Positions 1-6,448 of a stretch of 10,766 nt of DNA are shown in pieces. Below the pieces are notes generated by a model. That model worked only from the letters and a program-made list of their open reading frames with translations, made no database searches and was not told the DNA's origin. This stretch comes from Bacteroidales bacterium UBA3388 (GTDB taxonomy: Bacteria > Bacteroidota > Bacteroidia > Bacteroidales > P3), in assembly GCA_002358855.1 (NCBI GenBank), contig DEPQ01000081.1, positions 1 through 10,766 of the forward strand. The letters are read 5' to 3'. The first letter of the stretch is position 1; each line of letters opens with the position of its first letter. A program made the translations under genes and the position numbers.

Positions 1-2
1 TG

Positions 3-31
3 CAAATATACAAAGAAAAAAATAAAACAAA
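3..31 (-). promoter_or_regulatory. Possible leftward promoter reading out of the window
   Basis: On the minus strand TATATTTG (bases 10 to 3) matches the Bacteroidota -7 element TAnnTTTG. TTTG at 31 to 28 could be the -33 element, with a 17-base spacer, slightly short of the usual 19. The upstream half lies in the first copy of the tandem repeat at 19-60. The gene it would drive is outside the window, so this is a weak call based on consensus alone. Confidence 0.3.
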
Positions 32-60
32 GAAATAATAAAATAAAACAAAGAAATAAT
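19..60. repeat. Two perfect 21-base tandem copies, third degenerate copy to 81
   Basis: Bases 19-39 and 40-60 are identical and contain AAAACAAAGAAATAAT. Bases 61-81 align to the same unit at about 14 of 21 positions. The core AAAACAAAGAAA (24-35 and 45-56) recurs inverted as TTTCTTTGTTTT at 88-99, so copy 2 could form a 12-base stem with a 31-base loop. The region is very AT-rich, which raises the chance of coincidence, but the two-copy identity is exact. It lies upstream of the promoter of the restriction-like gene. Confidence 0.8.
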
Positions 61-104
61 TTTCTAAAATCAAGAAATATTTTGCTCTTTCTTTGTTTTG
101 ATAA

Positions 105-134
105 TTGCTGTTACAAATATAATGATTATTTTTG
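105..134 (+). promoter_or_regulatory. Promoter of the HsdR-N-like gene
   Basis: TTG at 105-107, a 19-base spacer and TATTTTTG at 127-134 match the Bacteroidota housekeeping promoter (TTG / TAnnTTTG). Judged by the offset at the SRP RNA gene in this window, transcription would begin near base 139, giving a leader of about 55 bases before the ATG at 194. Confidence 0.65.
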
Positions 135-193
135 CATAGAACTATATTTTAATCGTTTATGAAGCAGGAATTAACAATAAAAATCTAATACCT

Positions 194-1276
194 ATGAAAT
201 ATACATGGAAAGAAATTGTAAGTGATTTGAGTTGTTTTTTAACTAATAATTCAAAGGAATCTGAATATCAAAGGGAAATTGAAAGTTGTTTGAAGCAATT
301 AGGTTGGAAGAAATCAAATAATACAATGATTCCACAATACAATTTACATTTTGGTAGTGTAAATTCTCTACGTATTGATATTGTTCTTTGTAAAAATGAA
401 ATTCCTATTTTGCCTATTGAAATTAAAAGACCAAATGTTGGGTGCAAAACAAAAGATAAACAAATAACCTCTTATATGCGTCAATTAAAGTCTAATATAG
501 GCTTATATATAGGAGAGAATATTCAAATTTATTACGATGTTTCTAACAATTATAATGAAAATGCAATTAGCGTTTTTAAAGTTGAATTTTCAGAAGAAGA
601 TAAAAACGGATTGGAATTGTGTAATTTATTGTCTTATGATAATTGTAGTAAAGAAAAATTAGAGGAATTTAGTAAAGATTGCTACGAAAAAATAATCGAA
701 ACCAAGAATTTAAAACAACGTTTAAATGATTTTTTATCTCCTGCCAATCAAAAAAATAACATAAAAGACTTAATCAAAACTAAATTTCTTGAAGAAGGAT
801 TCAAAGAAGAGAATATAGAAAAAGAATTAGAGAATATAAGCTTTAATATTTATAGAAAACAAGAAGAAATACGCATTGAACTACCTGAAATAAGCCAAAA
901 TAGACAATGCAATTCTGAAAGAAATAATTCTAAGCACTTATTTAATGGTCAATATCATTGTATGGGTCGTTATGCTTTAGAAGCAATAAGAGATATTGTA
1001 AGAAATAATCCAAAAATTACTTTTTCTGAATTAGAAAAGTTTATTCCAGAAGAATTGCAAAATAGAACTAATGGTATTATTGAAAGATTAGAAGATGTTA
1101 AAGCACGAAAATTTGGTTCAAAAGATACGCGTAAGAGATATTTTATGGAAGAAGATGAAATAATTCACCTTTTTGATGGTACACAAGTCGTGGTTTACAC
1201 TCAGTGGGTTAGGTATGGTAATTTTAAAGTGTTTAAAAAAGCAATTGAAAAATATTATCATATAGAAGAAAAGTAG
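194..1276 (+). CDS. Orphan protein with HsdR-N-like (PD-(D/E)xK) nuclease domain
   Basis: A 360-residue soluble protein. The N-terminal part resembles the nuclease domain of type I restriction R subunits (HSDR_N families): D62 in RIDIVL, E76 and K78 in IEIKRP, then Q90 and Y94 as the QxxxY motif that in HsdR follows the catalytic ExK. Residues about 150-245 are highly charged and probably helical, a likely linker. Residues about 255-358 form a second module (SELEKFIP, DGTQVVVYTQW, GNFKVF) that looks like a DNA-binding winged-helix tail of restriction-associated proteins; this is impression, not proof. There are no helicase motifs, so it is not a complete R subunit, and no methylase or specificity gene is visible. 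Hand counts of sampled lines give about 22-27% GC against 33-38% in other genes, which suggests acquisition by transfer. The ATG at 194 has no Shine-Dalgarno sequence but a good promoter upstream. Nuclease fold is likely; biological role is unknown. Confidence 0.7.
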   Translation: MKYTWKEIVSDLSCFLTNNSKESEYQREIESCLKQLGWKKSNNTMIPQYNLHFGSVNSLRIDIVLCKNEIPILPIEIKRPNVGCKTKDKQITSYMRQLKSNIGLYIGENIQIYYDVSNNYNENAISVFKVEFSEEDKNGLELCNLLSYDNCSKEKLEEFSKDCYEKIIETKNLKQRLNDFLSPANQKNNIKDLIKTKFLEEGFKEENIEKELENISFNIYRKQEEIRIELPEISQNRQCNSERNNSKHLFNGQYHCMGRYALEAIRDIVRNNPKITFSELEKFIPEELQNRTNGIIERLEDVKARKFGSKDTRKRYFMEEDEIIHLFDGTQVVVYTQWVRYGNFKVFKKAIEKYYHIEEK

Positions 1277-1300
1277 TAATAAAAAACTATTTATTTTGTT

Positions 1301-1342
1301 TAAATCTTTTCTTAGTTTTTGTAAAATCAAAGAAAAGGTTTA
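1301..1342. repeat. Dyad overlapping the S46 peptidase promoter
   Basis: Arms 1301-1313 (core AAATCTTTTCTT) and 1330-1342 (core AAGAAAAGGTTT) pair over 13 bases with one G-U wobble and a 16-base loop. ATTTTTG follows the right arm. The dyad may end transcription of the restriction-like gene. It also spans the -33 element and touches the -7 element of the next promoter, so an operator role is an alternative. AT-rich arms make the call moderate. Confidence 0.4.
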
Positions 1343-1348
1343 TTTTTG
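1317..1348 (+). promoter_or_regulatory. Promoter of the S46 peptidase gene
   Basis: TTTTG at 1317-1321, an exact 19-base spacer and TATTTTTG at 1341-1348 match the Bacteroidota consensus. Expected start of transcription is near 1353, leaving a leader of about 31 A/T-rich bases with no Shine-Dalgarno sequence. The peptidase is therefore probably transcribed independently of the gene before it. Confidence 0.7.
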
Positions 1349-1383
1349 TAGTTTAAATAATTATTAACTAAAAGCGAATCAAG

Positions 1384-3534
1384 ATGAAAAGAATTACAAC
1401 GTTATTTTTATTAGCGTTATTTGCTTTTTCACCATTGGTAAAAGCAGATGAAGGAATGTGGCTGTTGATGTCGATTGACAAACAGACATATAAAGAAATG
1501 AAAAAGAAGGGATTGAAACTTACTCCTAAGCAAATCTATGACATTAACAACGCTTCTTTAAAAGATGCTATCATTCAATTTGGTAGAGGTTGCACTGGAG
1601 AAATTGTTTCTGACCAAGGATTGATTTTAACTAATCATCACTGCGGTTATCCTCAAATTCAACAACACTCAACCGTAGAACACGACTATCTTTCTAATGG
1701 TTTTTGGGCTTACAATCAAAGCGAAGAATTGCCAAATCCAGGATTGACAGCAAAATTCTTTATTAGAATGGAAGATGTTACCGAAAAAGTTTTGAAAGGT
1801 GTAACAAATGATATGTCAGAGACTGAAAGAGCAAAAATAGTTCGTGCAAATTCAAAGAAAATCAAAGAAGAAACTGAAAAAGGCACAACTTACACAGCAG
1901 AAGTTTCTACAATGTTCAACGGAAACCAATATTGCTTGTTTGTTTATGAAGTTTACGAAGATGTACGCTTAGTTGGAGCTCCTCCTTCTTCAATAGGAAA
2001 GTTCGGAGCCGATACAGACAACTGGATGTGGCCTCGTCACACAGGCGATTTCTCTGTTTTTAGAGTATATGCTGATAAAAACGGAAAGCCAGCCAAGTAT
2101 TCAAAAGACAATGTTCCTTTAAAACCAAAACATTTCTTGCCAATCTCATTGAAAGGTGTTAAAGAAAATGATTTTGTTATGGTTATGGGTTATCCAGGCA
2201 CAACAGACCGTTTCTTGACCTCATTCGGAGTAGAGCAAGCAATGGATATTTACAACCCAAGTGTAGTAACAGCTCGTACAGCTTTAAGAAACGTAATGCA
2301 AGCCGATATGTTACAAGAGCCAAGAGTGAGAATACAATACGCAAGTAAGTTTGCATCACTTTCAAACTATTGGAAATTTTATCAAGGTCAAACTCAATGT
2401 TTAAAAAATCTTGATGTAAAAAGCACAAAGCAAGCATTAGAAAATCGTTTCGCAGAGTGGATTGAAAAAGACGCTAAGAGAAAAGCAGAATATGGCGAAG
2501 TGTTACCAAATCTTGCATCTGCATACAAAGCAACAGGCGAATATGAACTATTAAGAGTTTATACAAACGAAGCAATTCTTAGAGGTGCATCAGTATTTAC
2601 AATAGCAAGACAATTACGTCCGCTTGAAGAAGAATTATCTAAAAACGGAAAATCAGAAAAAGCAAAAGAAATTGCAGCAAAACTAAGAACACAATTTGCA
2701 GGTGTGTTTAAAGATTACAATATTATTACAGAAGAAAAATTATTTGCAGCAGGTTTGGACGTATATTTTAGAAATGTTCCAATCCTTCACCAATCACCAG
2801 AATTTTTATCAAATGCTTTTGCTAACGGATACGACTTTAAGCAAATAGCAAGTGATATTTTTAAAACATCTCTTTTAGTTAATCAAGAAAGTCTTATGAA
2901 ACTATTAGACAATCTTGATGTTACACAAATAATCAATGACCCTGCTTACATATTAACAAATCAATTCATTTCAAATCTTAATGAAAAACTTGCAAGTGTA
3001 AGAGAAGAAAGAGAAAGTCTAAATCGTTCAAATCGTTTATTTGTAAAAGGTGTTATGGAAATGGATAAAGACAAACACTTTGCACCAAATGCCAACCTTA
3101 CAATAAGATATACATACGGTAGAGTACGTCCTTACGAACCAAAAGACGGAATTACTTACAAATATATCACAACTCTTGACGGAGTAATGGCGAAAGAAGA
3201 TAACTCTTCTTGGGAATTTACCGTTCCTTCAAAACTTAGACTTCTTTATGAAAACAAAGACTATGGTCAATATGCAGAAAACGGAAGCGTTCCGGTAGCA
3301 TTCATTGCCGATCTTGACATTACAGGAGGAAATTCAGGCTCTCCAACAATCAATGCCAAAGGAGAATTGGTCGGAATCGCCTTTGACGGAAACTGGGAAG
3401 CAATGAGTGGAAACATAGCCTTCAATCCAGATCTTCAAAGATGTATTTCGGTAGATATTCGCTACGTATTGTTCATTATAGACAAGTACGCCGGAGCAAC
3501 TAACTTGATAAAAGAAATGAAGATAGTAAAATAA
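1384..3534 (+). CDS. dpp7: S46 family dipeptidyl-peptidase, DPP7-like
   Basis: Serine exopeptidase that removes dipeptides from the N-terminus of oligopeptides, acting in the periplasm or at the outer surface. At 716 residues it has the usual family length. Residues 1-21 are a signal peptide with probable cleavage before DEGMW, the conserved mature start. Catalytic triad, placed by alignment from memory to Porphyromonas gingivalis DPP11 (H85, D227, S655): H86 in TNHHCGY, D222 in RHTGDFS, S651 in GGNSGSP. The position separating DPP7 (Gly, hydrophobic P1) from DPP11 (Arg or Ser, acidic P1) is G669 in AFDGNWEAMSG, so preference for hydrophobic residues is predicted. Residues about 340-560 are the helical cap typical of S46. 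It has its own promoter and terminator, so it is a single-gene unit. Products would be dipeptides for uptake and amino-acid fermentation. Family is certain; subtype rests on one residue. Confidence 0.95.
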   Translation: MKRITTLFLLALFAFSPLVKADEGMWLLMSIDKQTYKEMKKKGLKLTPKQIYDINNASLKDAIIQFGRGCTGEIVSDQGLILTNHHCGYPQIQQHSTVEHDYLSNGFWAYNQSEELPNPGLTAKFFIRMEDVTEKVLKGVTNDMSETERAKIVRANSKKIKEETEKGTTYTAEVSTMFNGNQYCLFVYEVYEDVRLVGAPPSSIGKFGADTDNWMWPRHTGDFSVFRVYADKNGKPAKYSKDNVPLKPKHFLPISLKGVKENDFVMVMGYPGTTDRFLTSFGVEQAMDIYNPSVVTARTALRNVMQADMLQEPRVRIQYASKFASLSNYWKFYQGQTQCLKNLDVKSTKQALENRFAEWIEKDAKRKAEYGEVLPNLASAYKATGEYELLRVYTNEAILRGASVFTIARQLRPLEEELSKNGKSEKAKEIAAKLRTQFAGVFKDYNIITEEKLFAAGLDVYFRNVPILHQSPEFLSNAFANGYDFKQIASDIFKTSLLVNQESLMKLLDNLDVTQIINDPAYILTNQFISNLNEKLASVREERESLNRSNRLFVKGVMEMDKDKHFAPNANLTIRYTYGRVRPYEPKDGITYKYITTLDGVMAKEDNSSWEFTVPSKLRLLYENKDYGQYAENGSVPVAFIADLDITGGNSGSPTINAKGELVGIAFDGNWEAMSGNIAFNPDLQRCISVDIRYVLFIIDKYAGATNLIKEMKIVK

Positions 3535-3537
3535 AAC

Positions 3538-3570
3538 AAAAAAGGGAGGAATTAAAAACCTCCCTTTTTT
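3538..3570 (+). terminator. Strong, probably bidirectional terminator between convergent genes
   Basis: AAAAAAGGGAGG (3538-3549) pairs perfectly with CCTCCCTTTTTT (3559-3570) around a 9-base loop. On the plus strand the GC core is followed by six T for the peptidase gene. Read on the minus strand the same stem ends in a T-run, serving the FrhB-family gene. The stop codon of that gene (3552-3554) lies in the loop, and one arm encodes its last residues. Confidence 0.9.
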
Positions 3571-4733
3571 ATTATCATTGCTTTCACGTCCGAAAGGAAC
3601 CATCTTGTTTTGCGTTTTATTTTCTTTAAAGTTGGTTCGCCAACGTATTGTTTTAGATTTAGAAATTCCGTTTCGTTAATTGTTTCAAAAAATTCTTCTC
3701 TTTTTGGGTGGGGTTTTGCACTTTTTATAAGGGCTGTATTAGTTGTTAAAATATTTCTTAGTTTCGTTTCTCTAAAACAAAGAGATAATTTTTCAAAACA
3801 AAGAGTTATTTTTTTATTGTAAAGAATTACTGCACTCACTCCTTTGTTGTCGTCAATTTCTTGGTGAAAACGATCAATCCCCCAATAGTCTGCAAGGCTG
3901 ATGTCTGCTTTTGAAGTAAAATTCTTTGCAGGGCAGTGGTGGCAGGAGCGTCTTAAAAATAGATTTTGTAGAAATCCTCTCATATATATGTTGTCGTGAA
4001 GGCTTTCTCTTAGAATGGTTTTGTCTTTTCCTTCAATTTTTAAATTAAATACTCTCCACGATTTGTCTTTGTTGCGAAATGATATGTTTTTTATGTCTTT
4101 TAGAGAAATATTCTTTCTTTTGCATACTTCTTCTAAGTATTTTTTCCAAACAAGTGGTGAAGCTACTCCGTGGCATACTACTTCTACTGCAATGAGATTG
4201 TCGTATTCTTTTCCAAGATATAGTTTTAGTCCTAAAACTTGGCAAGGTGTTCCGCTGAAAAGTACTAAGCGATTTTCTATAAGGTGGTTTTTTACTTTTT
4301 TGTAGCAATCTCTCATATCGGATTGAAGATATTTTGAACTAAGAAAGGGTAGGAGTTCTTCTTTTGTTTGTGCGAAGTCGTGAATTAAATGAAAATTTTC
4401 ATCAAATCTTGCTCCACAAACCACGCCTCCTTGTTCTAATACCATATTTGCAAGGGAAATAAAAATTCCTCCTGAAGATGATAGTTTTCTTTCTTCTTCC
4501 GAGTTGTTTTTTGCGGCGTATGCTATTGGTTCTATTTCGTTTTCTCTTTTTGGGGCAAGAATAGGGCAGACTTTTTCGCATAATCCGCATTCAATACAAT
4601 TGTGTTTTGAAAGTCTTACTTGTAAAAATCCTTCTTTATCTTCTTTTAGTTCTAAGCATTGCTTAGGGCAAATGTTTACACAAGCACTACAACCACAACA
4701 ATCTTCTTGTGATACTCTATTTATGATACACAT
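3552..4733 (-). CDS. FrhB-family (coenzyme F420 hydrogenase beta-like) Fe-S protein
   Basis: A 393-residue protein beginning with a two-cluster ferredoxin domain: C12, C15, C18, C22-P and C46, C49, C52, C56-P, each the CxxCxxCxxxCP pattern for [4Fe-4S]. The rest matches the FrhB / F420 dehydrogenase beta family: SSSGG (85-89), GTPCQ (161-165), VCHG (186-189), CHHC (264-267) and ADISLADYWG (276-285). Bacteroidota are not known to make F420, so the cofactor is more likely a flavin; homologues are common in bacterial polysaccharide gene clusters, where their reaction is poorly defined. The gene starts 2 bases after the flippase stop, implying one mRNA and a role in making or modifying an exported glycan. 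Residues 307-320 are a 7-residue tandem repeat (KKITLCF, EKLSLCF) encoded by a 21-base DNA repeat. The stop codon sits in the terminator loop. Family is secure; substrate is unknown. Confidence 0.88.
   Translation of the reverse strand: MCIINRVSQEDCCGCSACVNICPKQCLELKEDKEGFLQVRLSKHNCIECGLCEKVCPILAPKRENEIEPIAYAAKNNSEEERKLSSSGGIFISLANMVLEQGGVVCGARFDENFHLIHDFAQTKEELLPFLSSKYLQSDMRDCYKKVKNHLIENRLVLFSGTPCQVLGLKLYLGKEYDNLIAVEVVCHGVASPLVWKKYLEEVCKRKNISLKDIKNISFRNKDKSWRVFNLKIEGKDKTILRESLHDNIYMRGFLQNLFLRRSCHHCPAKNFTSKADISLADYWGIDRFHQEIDDNKGVSAVILYNKKITLCFEKLSLCFRETKLRNILTTNTALIKSAKPHPKREEFFETINETEFLNLKQYVGEPTLKKIKRKTRWFLSDVKAMIIKKGGF
3774..3814. repeat. 21-base-period repeat inside the FrhB-family gene
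   Basis: AAAACAAAGAGATAATTTTT (3774-3793) and AAAACAAAGAGTTATTTTTT (3795-3814) match at 18 of 20 bases with a 21-base period. The repeat encodes residues 307-320 in frame as a 7-residue duplication. The first copy is nearly identical to AAAACAAAGAAATAATTTTC at 45-64 in the left intergenic region. Confidence 0.7.
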
Positions 4734-4735
4734 TT

Positions 4736-6250
4736 TTATTTTTTCTTTAATTTGAATTTGGAGATTATGTTTTTAACCAAATCTTTCTCGTATTTGTTCA
4801 TTGAGAATAACCAAAATAACGGAATATAAAAAAGAGAAAAACATATAATTCCTATTATGAAACTTATCCAATTGCTAATTGCTAAATTATTTAAAAGATA
4901 AAGTGAGCCAAGGCTTAGAATAAATGGTATTATTGCCATTTTTATTATTTCTTTCCAAAAACTTATTATATCTAAATCAACCCTCTTTTGATAATATATG
5001 TTCATTATGAGTACGTGTCCTAAGAATAATGCACAAGATGTTGCAATCGCACAACCAATTACTCCATAATATTTTGTTAGAGGCAAACTTGCTACAAAAC
5101 TTACAAGAGAAATTACAAGATAGAGAAGAGAACGAAAACACATTTGATTTCTTGCTTGAAGAATGCTAATAGCCACGTTTTGAATTAAAGGAACAAGTAA
5201 AGGAAAAAAGAATAATAAACAAATATAATAAGCATCGGAATAGGAATTTCCAACCCATAATTCTATGAATTGACGTCCAAAGACTACGAAACCCGATAGA
5301 ATGAAACTCATTACTATGAATTGAAGTCGTCCTGTGCGTATAAAGAGATCAGAAACTTGCTTTTCGCTGTTTTTTTGAGTGGTAAGGGCGGTTATTTTAG
5401 GAAGTAGGATGCCGGAAATTGCGGTTGAGAAAGACATATACATTTGTTGGATTTGTATTGCAATGCCATAGACCGCTACAAGTTTTGCTCCGCAATATAT
5501 TCCAACGACACTTTGCCCTAAACTCCAATAAATTCTATCCATAATAACGTTTAGAAATACCCAAAACGAGTAAATGGAAACTTCTTTAAGCAAAGGTATG
5601 TCAAATCTTGCAAATCTGAATTTTATGTTTAATTTTTTCTTGCAGTAATAATAGTCTAAGAGAAGGGTTGCTACGTTAAAAATTGTTTGAACCACGACCA
5701 TAGTTATTGCTTTGTAGCCGTACGAAAGTAAAACAACCATTACGATTGGGTTGAGAATGATTCTTATTAGGTTAATCAACTTTTGAAAAACAAATCTTTC
5801 GTATGCAACAATTATAGAACGATAAACACTCATTATGAAAGTGAAAGCAAGGTTGAAAATCAAAAGAATAAACATTATTCTAAGTTTTCCTAATTCCCCC
5901 TCGCTCATTGACTGTCCAAAAAGCGAATCAATGTTAAAGTAAATCACACCTCCGATTATTAAAGACACAAAAGCAATGATGGAAAAGATAATAAAAAACA
6001 TTCCATACATCTTTCCGAGTTCTTTTTCTTTGTTTTCTGCTTTGAATTTTGCTGTATAACGAATCACAGCGTTGCCAAAACCTAAGTCAAGTACGGTAAG
6101 AGTGCTGATAATTGAGGCAACTAATGAATAAAGTCCATATTCTGCTTGACCAAGTTTAAAAGTCATAAAAGGAGTGTAAAGCAATGCTATAACGCTATTG
6201 AGAATCAGTGTTATGTATGAAAGTAATGCACCTGCTTTTATTTGATTCAT
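4736..6250 (-). CDS. Polysaccharide (O-antigen/teichoic-type) flippase, Wzx-like
   Basis: Inner-membrane protein of 504 residues from the MATE/MviN-like polysaccharide transport superfamily, which flips lipid-linked oligosaccharides from the cytoplasmic to the periplasmic face. About 12-14 hydrophobic segments are visible, for example near 8-30, 41-57, 84-105, 125-145, 163-200, 226-245, 310-325, 341-365, 375-390, 396-418, 437-455 and 460-484. The N-terminal stretch with the GLYSL and DLGFGNAVIRY motifs is typical of Wzx-like exporters, and a Lys-rich tail ends the protein. It is the first gene of a two-gene minus-strand unit with the FrhB-family protein. No glycosyltransferase, polymerase or sugar-nucleotide gene is in the window, so the glycan cannot be named. 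Length and topology are normal. The superfamily assignment is strong; the specific substrate is unknown. Confidence 0.9.
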   Translation of the reverse strand: MNQIKAGALLSYITLILNSVIALLYTPFMTFKLGQAEYGLYSLVASIISTLTVLDLGFGNAVIRYTAKFKAENKEKELGKMYGMFFIIFSIIAFVSLIIGGVIYFNIDSLFGQSMSEGELGKLRIMFILLIFNLAFTFIMSVYRSIIVAYERFVFQKLINLIRIILNPIVMVVLLSYGYKAITMVVVQTIFNVATLLLDYYYCKKKLNIKFRFARFDIPLLKEVSIYSFWVFLNVIMDRIYWSLGQSVVGIYCGAKLVAVYGIAIQIQQMYMSFSTAISGILLPKITALTTQKNSEKQVSDLFIRTGRLQFIVMSFILSGFVVFGRQFIELWVGNSYSDAYYICLLFFFPLLVPLIQNVAISILQARNQMCFRSLLYLVISLVSFVASLPLTKYYGVIGCAIATSCALFLGHVLIMNIYYQKRVDLDIISFWKEIIKMAIIPFILSLGSLYLLNNLAISNWISFIIGIICFSLFYIPLFWLFSMNKYEKDLVKNIISKFKLKKK

Positions 6251-6277
6251 AAGTTGTTGTTCTTTGTTTTAAGACTA

Positions 6278-6285
6278 CAAAATTA
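6278..6285 (-). promoter_or_regulatory. -7 element for the flippase/FrhB unit
   Basis: On the minus strand bases 6285 to 6278 read TAATTTTG, a full match to TAnnTTTG, 27 bases upstream of the flippase ATG. The expected start of transcription is about 6273. No TTG is present at the usual 19-base distance, so the promoter may be weak or need an activator. Confidence 0.45.
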
Positions 6286-6303
6286 TAAAAAAATAAAGAA
6301 ATA

Positions 6304-6335
6304 TTTTGCAGATATTACAAAAAGTAGTACTTTTG
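6304..6335 (+). promoter_or_regulatory. Promoter of the SRP RNA gene
   Basis: TTTTG at 6304-6308, an exact 19-base spacer and TACTTTTG at 6328-6335 match the Bacteroidota consensus. The -7 element ends 4 bases before the GGG at which the RNA's terminal helix begins, giving a start offset usable for other promoters here. AAAAGTA-G-TACTTTT (6320-6334) is a short palindrome over the -7 element. Confidence 0.85.
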
Positions 6336-6339
6336 CAGT

Positions 6340-6436
6340 GGGTAAGTCTTGTACGACCAGCTCCCTCTGAATCTCCCCAGGGCGGGAACGCAGCAAGGTA
6401 AGGAGGTTGTAGCGGTGCGATATAAGTAGCTTGCCC
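6340..6436 (+). ncRNA. ffs: Signal recognition particle RNA, small bacterial type (4.5S)
   Basis: RNA of about 97-100 nucleotides that scaffolds Ffh in the signal recognition particle, targeting membrane and exported proteins co-translationally. The conserved Ffh-binding hairpin is clear: CCCCAGGGCG, the GGAA tetraloop at 6385-6388, then CGCAGCAAGG. The ends pair as GGGTAAG (6340-6346) with CTTGCCC (6430-6436), one wobble, and the next helix pairs CTTGTA with TATAAG. It lacks the Alu domain of long SRP RNAs. A consensus promoter lies immediately upstream and a T-run immediately downstream. It sits alone between two minus-strand units and ends only 12 bases before the mltG stop codon. Confidence 0.95.
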
Positions 6437-6442
6437 TTTTTT
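6430..6442 (+). terminator. ffs: Terminator of ffs
   Basis: The 3' strand of the terminal helix (CTTGCCC) runs straight into six T at 6437-6442, so the SRP RNA's own closing stem serves as the terminator hairpin. On the minus strand no comparable T-run follows mltG. Confidence 0.7.
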
Positions 6443-6448
6443 ATTTCC

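Noticed and set aside
19..99. CRISPR array or invertible promoter in the left intergenic region.
   Set aside because: Repeats are contiguous with no unique spacers. The inverted arms (45-56 and 88-99) enclose only 31 bases, and the recognised promoter lies outside them.
194..1276. Complete type I restriction R subunit.
   Set aside because: At 360 residues it lacks all helicase motifs; only the nuclease-like N-terminal domain is present.
3334..3603. Minus-strand open frame of 89 codons over the end of the S46 gene.
   Set aside because: It runs through the terminator hairpin and antisense to the catalytic serine region, with no recognisable protein features.
3552..4733. A true F420-dependent hydrogenase or dehydrogenase subunit.
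   Set aside because: No hydrogenase partner genes are present, F420 synthesis is not known in this phylum, and the flippase neighbour points to glycan metabolism.
6320..6334. Palindrome AAAAGTA-G-TACTTTT over the ffs -7 element as an operator.
   Set aside because: Seven-base AT-rich arms built mostly from the promoter consensus; SRP RNA is normally constitutive, so chance is the simpler explanation.
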